A DNA stretch of 43,449 nucleotides from [Zimmermannella] bifida NBRC 103089 (GTDB lineage Bacteria; Actinomycetota; Actinomycetes; Actinomycetales; Microbacteriaceae), in assembly GCF_001570925.1 (NCBI RefSeq), contig NZ_BCSP01000010.1, forward strand, positions 1-43,449, written 5' to 3'. A model generated the notes under the pieces. It did not search any database. It had not been told where the DNA came from and was given only the letters and a program-made list of their open reading frames with translations. Shown in pieces: positions 40,191-43,449 of the stretch (position 1 is the stretch's first letter; each line of letters begins with the position of its first letter). The position numbers were made by a program, and so were the translations under genes.

Positions 40191-40994
40191 TTGGCCGCCC
40201 CAAAGTCTGCCCTTCGCGGCCACGACTTGTCGCTCAACTATGGAGAGCGGCTGGTCTCTGAACACCTGAACGTCGAGATTCCCGAGGGCAAGATCACCGT
40301 CATCATCGGTCCCAACGCCTGCGGCAAATCGACACTGCTACGGGCGTTGTCGCGACTACTGACCCCCAAGCACGGACATGTGCTACTTGATGGGCGGGAT
40401 GTGCAGCGGATGCCGGCGAAAGAGTTCGCGCGCAAGCTCGGGCTGTTGCCGCAGCAATCGATCGCGCCCGCTGGGATTACTGTTGGCGATCTCGCGGCGC
40501 GTGGTCGCTACCCGCACCAGAACCTGCTGCAGCAGTGGACTGAAGCGGATGAGGCAGCGGTAGAGAAGGCGCTGCGTGCCACCGACCTACTGGAGCTTGT
40601 AGATCGGCCAGTGGATGAGCTTTCGGGCGGACAGCGCCAGCGCGTGTGGATCTCGCTGCTGCTCGCGCAGAATCCACCGGTAATGCTGCTGGATGAACCA
40701 ACGACATTCTTGGATATCGCGAATCAGCTCGAAGTGCTGGAGCTGTGCTACCGACTCAACCGCGAGGAGGACCGCACGATCGTGCTGGTGTTGCACGAGC
40801 TCACGCAGGCGGCACGGTTCGCCGACCACCTGATCGTGATGCACGGTGGACAGATTGTGAGGGATGGGCCGGTACAGGATGTGCTGACTGAAGATTTATT
40901 GCAGGATGTGTTTCGTATCAATTCACGAATTATTGAAGATCCGGTCTCGGGTCGCCCGCTGGTAATTCCAATCGATAGTGTGCGGACGCACTGA
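40191..40994 (+). CDS. Siderophore ABC importer ATPase (FepC-like)
   Basis: A 267-residue ATPase. Walker A is GPNACGKST (40-48), the Cys variant typical of ferric siderophore ATPases; the Q-loop is in LGLLPQQSIAPAG, the signature LSGGQRQRVWIS near 146 and Walker B PVMLLDEPTTFLDIANQ. The start is TTG 40191, fixed by AGGAGGAC 5-6 nt upstream; upstream codons lie in the end of the permease gene. It closes the fepBDGC-type operon; no clear hairpin terminator follows. Confidence 0.92.
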   Translation: MAAPKSALRGHDLSLNYGERLVSEHLNVEIPEGKITVIIGPNACGKSTLLRALSRLLTPKHGHVLLDGRDVQRMPAKEFARKLGLLPQQSIAPAGITVGDLAARGRYPHQNLLQQWTEADEAAVEKALRATDLLELVDRPVDELSGGQRQRVWISLLLAQNPPVMLLDEPTTFLDIANQLEVLELCYRLNREEDRTIVLVLHELTQAARFADHLIVMHGGQIVRDGPVQDVLTEDLLQDVFRINSRIIEDPVSGRPLVIPIDSVRTH

Positions 40995-41381
40995 GCTATC
41001 GATTTGCTTTTGGATGCAGTGCCCGGGGCAGCAGAGCGTCTGGTTTCACGACATCATTCCAAACCCCGTGTCTCACGACATCGTTCACATCCCAACCAAA
41101 CATCCAGCACTCACCTCTACCGGCCGACGGCTGGCTACGGTCAGGTACCTCGCTGCGGGAGTTTCACGGCTCTGCATGCCTTACCGGGACAACATAGGAG
41201 CTAGAGGACACCTGTCGTCTCGTCAGCACCTACAAAGCCTGGAAAGCACCGAGGTAACACACCTCCCTGCCGCAAGCTTCACGGCTTTGTGCGTCTTCCG
41301 GGGATGTGCGCGTGGTAGAACACGCACACATCCCGCGAACACGCACAATGCTCGAAGAGAGTGTCCACAGAGCCCCGGCGA
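40995..41381. repeat. Gene-free spacer with two pairs of imperfect direct repeats
   Basis: No convincing gene. Pair 1: TTTCACGACATCATTC (41044-41059) and TCTCACGACATCGTTC (41071-41086), 27 bp apart. Pair 2: about 50 bp at 41143-41190 and again at 41252-41306, sharing AGGTA, CCTC-CTGC-G, TTCACGGCT-TG and CTT-CCGGG. The copies diverge by roughly a quarter of positions. Their nature is unknown; decayed mobile-element ends or a regulatory RNA are possible. Confidence 0.55.
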
Positions 41382-41417
41382 AACGAAAAAAGCCGCCATC
41401 AGGCGGCTTTTTTCGTT
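41382..41417. terminator. Strong bidirectional terminator at tRNA-Pro
   Basis: A perfect 16-bp stem (AACGAAAAAAGCCGCC / GGCGGCTTTTTTCGTT) with a 4-nt loop and T runs on both strands, 4 bp past the tRNA-Pro 3' end. Confidence 0.9.
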
Positions 41418-41420
41418 CGG

Positions 41421-41494
<74 letters not shown>

Positions 41495-41593
41495 CTGTCC
41501 CGAACTGCATCGGGCAACTCCAATAGCTTTACCCCATTTCGCGAAGCTCTGCGCGCATCCAACACGCCCCGATAAAGTCTGCCAATTCAAAGT

Positions 41594-41779
41594 AGCACTT
41601 CCCCTGTAGCCATCGTCACCGGCGCCGGCGCCGCCGAAGGCATCGGTTTCGCCGCCGCCCGCGCCCTCGTGCGCGCCGGATTTCGCGTCATGATCGCCCA
41701 CAATGCACGAGTCGCTCAAGACCAGCAAGCCTACGAGAAGGCGTTCAACGCTAGCCACGAACAGCACAGGCGCTGTTAG
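41594..41779 (+). pseudogene. Short-chain dehydrogenase/reductase N-terminal remnant
   Basis: The plus-strand frame reads VAIVTGAGAAEGIGFAAARA followed by LVRAGFRVMIAHNARVA, the Rossmann beta1-alphaA-beta2 of SDR enzymes with the Gly-rich GAGAAEGIG loop, then loses similarity and stops at 41777-41779 after some 60 codons. No ATG or GTG start precedes it. It is a fragment of a roughly 250-residue enzyme. Confidence 0.65.
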
Positions 41780-41793
41780 CTGAGCACGCTGCC

Positions 41794-42000
41794 GTGGTCG
41801 CCGAGATCCAAAACAAGAACAACCGACTGGCCGCCTACCACTACTACAGGCAGGAGACCGCTAACCTTGATCTTGAACAGTTGGTCTTCAGCCCATACCT
41901 CTGCGTAGCTTTGCTCGACAAAGGCACCGTCGACGTCGACGGCAACGTCACCTTTCAATTCCGCGACGGCAGCACCCAAGTAGTAGCCATCAAGCAGTAA
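41794..42000 (+). CDS. Small hypothetical protein or gene fragment (68 aa)
   Basis: Starts at GTG 41794, but the frame is open back to about 41756 and the protein-like sequence (LLAEHAAVVAEIQNKNNRLA) begins before the GTG, so this may be the 3' end of a truncated gene. The remainder (AAYHYYRQETANLDLEQLVF, then LCVALLDKGTVDVDGNVTFQ) suggests a helix followed by a beta-hairpin. I do not recognise the family. It lies between the SDR remnant and the GmrSD-type gene. Confidence 0.45.
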   Translation: MVAEIQNKNNRLAAYHYYRQETANLDLEQLVFSPYLCVALLDKGTVDVDGNVTFQFRDGSTQVVAIKQ

Positions 42001-42023
42001 CTTGGGAAGGTGTCAGGGTGTGA

Positions 42024-43449
42024 CTAGAGTTGCCACTCCTTAATCAAGATCTCAATAAGTTCTTCCTGACGTCGGTTGATAACACTCGGAGTCCACACCG
42101 GTTCTCCGAGTACCTGCGTGGTTAGTGCGAACACCGCCACGCCTTTCCCTGACTTGAAGTACTTCTCTTTCTTAACGTCGAAGTCGTAATTTCCAGCGCT
42201 GGAGTTTTTCCGTCGGTTGAGCAGCAGTAGGTTCCCGAGGCGATGGGTCCACGTTGTGGCATCTTCCTCAGTGAAGTTTGAGGCCCACTGGCTATCGGGA
42301 TTGATGGTTTGGGGCAGAACGTGCTCGACCGAGATGATCTTGTGGTCGTAGGTAGCTCCCGGGTCATCAGCCAGCACGGAGTCTAGCCGTAGCAACACAT
42401 ACTTGTGAACGCGCGCATTCAAGTAGATGTCACCGTCGAGGCGTTTCAACGTCTCTGCTCGTTCAATTTCAGTGAGTTCGAAGCTATGCGAATCCAGACC
42501 ATGACCATCAGCGAGCTGTTTGAGTAGCTCCATGTAACGCTGTTGTCGTGGCGTCGCGTAGACCCGGCGGACGAGCATGCTGGCAGCGAGGCGTTCGAGC
42601 TTGCTGAAGAACGCGACTAGGAATTCGGGGTCTTCGCCGTGCTCGGTGATCGCCCACAAAGCTGGGGGACGCCAGTCATCGTTGTCGAGTTGAGCTAAAC
42701 GTTTTAGCCAATTGTTGACCTGTTCCCAAAGTGGGTCATCTCCTTCGAAGTCTTGAGCATTCAGACGAATGTCTGCTTTGGCATACGGCTCGAGAACTTC
42801 CTTTATGAAGCCGCTTCCATTGTCCGGCAGATAGACGTTGAGAACTTGCTCAGGGAATTCATGCAACAGGCTCTTGACACTTCGAGTGCGTGATTTAATC
42901 GCGCGAATGTAAAGGAACAGATCTCCGAACTCATCGCGGCCCAGATCTTCCTCAAGACGTTCCCACCGGTCAGCATAATTCTTCTTCTGGGTTTCAGGGA
43001 TCGCGCCGATGATCTGGGACTTGAAAATATCCTGGGGCGACAAAGGCAGTCCACGAGCGTTCATCACCGAGAAAATGCGATACGCACTGTTCAAGTCAGG
43101 AGTTGCGACGATGACCAAGAATGCTCGTCGTGCGATGAGGCGAAACAGATCTTTGCGCAGTTCGGGAGTGAAGTTCTGCAACTCCTCGTAGAGTGCCTTG
43201 GCGTTGTCGCGCAGACCGCGCTGGGCGTCCGTCTCCGGGATGTTGTTGCTCAGTCCAACCAACCCGAGAGTACTGCCCTGCTGTTGGACATATTCTAAGA
43301 AGAACTGGTTGTCGCGTGGACGTAGCGCCAAGCGGGGTCGCGCGACCTTGTCTTCCCAGCCAACGGCCGGTTCTTCAATGAGCTTGTGGATGTCCCTACG
43401 CAATTCGTCATCGGTAGCCAGGTCTCGTAGAAGCGAAAGCAGAAGGGTG
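42024..43449 (-). CDS. GmrSD-type DUF262/DUF1524 defence nuclease (partial, 5' end outside window)
   Basis: The visible C-terminal part (about 475 codons; the frame stays open to the window edge) contains the end of a DUF262-type domain (SAYRIFSVMNARGLPLSPQD, IFKSQIIGAIPE) and a DUF1524 HNH-like nuclease domain with VEHVLPQTINPDSQWA, then WTHRLGNLLLLNRRKNSSAG. These domains make up GmrS and GmrD, which cleave DNA containing glycosylated hydroxymethylcytosine, and related fused single-chain proteins. The His of EHVLPQ and the Asn/Arg of GNLLLLNRRKN are present, so the nuclease part looks intact. G+C is lower than in the core, consistent with transfer. Confidence 0.85.
   Translation of the reverse strand, partial: TLLLSLLRDLATDDELRRDIHKLIEEPAVGWEDKVARPRLALRPRDNQFFLEYVQQQGSTLGLVGLSNNIPETDAQRGLRDNAKALYEELQNFTPELRKDLFRLIARRAFLVIVATPDLNSAYRIFSVMNARGLPLSPQDIFKSQIIGAIPETQKKNYADRWERLEEDLGRDEFGDLFLYIRAIKSRTRSVKSLLHEFPEQVLNVYLPDNGSGFIKEVLEPYAKADIRLNAQDFEGDDPLWEQVNNWLKRLAQLDNDDWRPPALWAITEHGEDPEFLVAFFSKLERLAASMLVRRVYATPRQQRYMELLKQLADGHGLDSHSFELTEIERAETLKRLDGDIYLNARVHKYVLLRLDSVLADDPGATYDHKIISVEHVLPQTINPDSQWASNFTEEDATTWTHRLGNLLLLNRRKNSSAGNYDFDVKKEKYFKSGKGVAVFALTTQVLGEPVWTPSVINRRQEELIEILIKEWQL

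Noticed and set aside
41044-41306. Possible CRISPR array
   Set aside because: Only two imperfect copies per repeat, unequal lengths and no cas genes; the spacing does not fit an array.

Overview
The window reads as chromosomal DNA of a high-GC actinobacterium, most likely Micrococcales and probably Microbacteriaceae-like. Supporting signs are DUF3039 and FtsE/FtsX actinobacterial gene types, a Tad pilus cluster, DtxR/IdeR-type iron boxes, a MetP/MetS-type transporter pair, and many genes whose start codon lies only 6-7 nt after a TANNNT -10 hexamer (leaderless mRNAs). The genus cannot be fixed from this sequence.

Layout: 1-2.3 kb carries a LysE-type exporter (cut by the window edge) divergent from its LysR-type regulator, a DUF1992 gene and two small helical stress-type proteins. 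2.4-5.3 kb (minus) carries a MarR regulator, an unknown membrane protein, an alpha/beta hydrolase and an Lrp/AsnC regulator. 5.5-8.4 kb is a three-gene ABC importer (lipoprotein, permease, ATPase). 8.5-12.3 kb has a very acidic small protein, a carbon-nitrogen hydrolase and an ABC exporter pair. 12.4-16.8 kb is housekeeping: DUF3039, pncB, murI, rph, rdgB, tRNA-Leu(UAG). 16.9-23 kb holds a nitronate monooxygenase gene facing away from a seven-gene Tad/Flp pilus operon with tightly overlapping genes. 23-28.6 kb holds prfB, an NSS transporter with its 36-residue MetS-like partner, ftsEX and smpB. 28.6-32.8 kb holds a 749-residue Gln/Pro-rich membrane protein, the tmRNA gene ssrA and a CPA2-type antiporter.

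From 32.8 kb the sequence becomes accessory. An N-terminally truncated MmeI-like DNA methyltransferase lies beside a BsuBI/PstI-type restriction endonuclease remnant that has two in-frame stop codons, so this is a dead restriction-modification system. 35.5-41 kb is an iron-siderophore island: a Fes-type esterase and a FepB-D-G-C importer, each transcription unit preceded by a DtxR/IdeR-type box. After it come imperfect repeats, a tRNA-Pro(GGG) with one acceptor-stem mismatch, a short-chain dehydrogenase remnant, a small orphan ORF and a GmrSD-type (DUF262/DUF1524) defence gene that runs off the right edge.

Functional groupings: smpB and ssrA make the two parts of trans-translation within 3 kb of each other; prfB, ftsEX and smpB form the usual actinobacterial neighbourhood; the fes-fep genes form a complete ferri-siderophore uptake and iron-release route except for siderophore synthesis. 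I found no clearly new system; the best candidates for something undescribed are the 749-residue envelope protein, the strong excess of the heptamer GGATGCG on both strands, and the repeat block next to tRNA-Pro.
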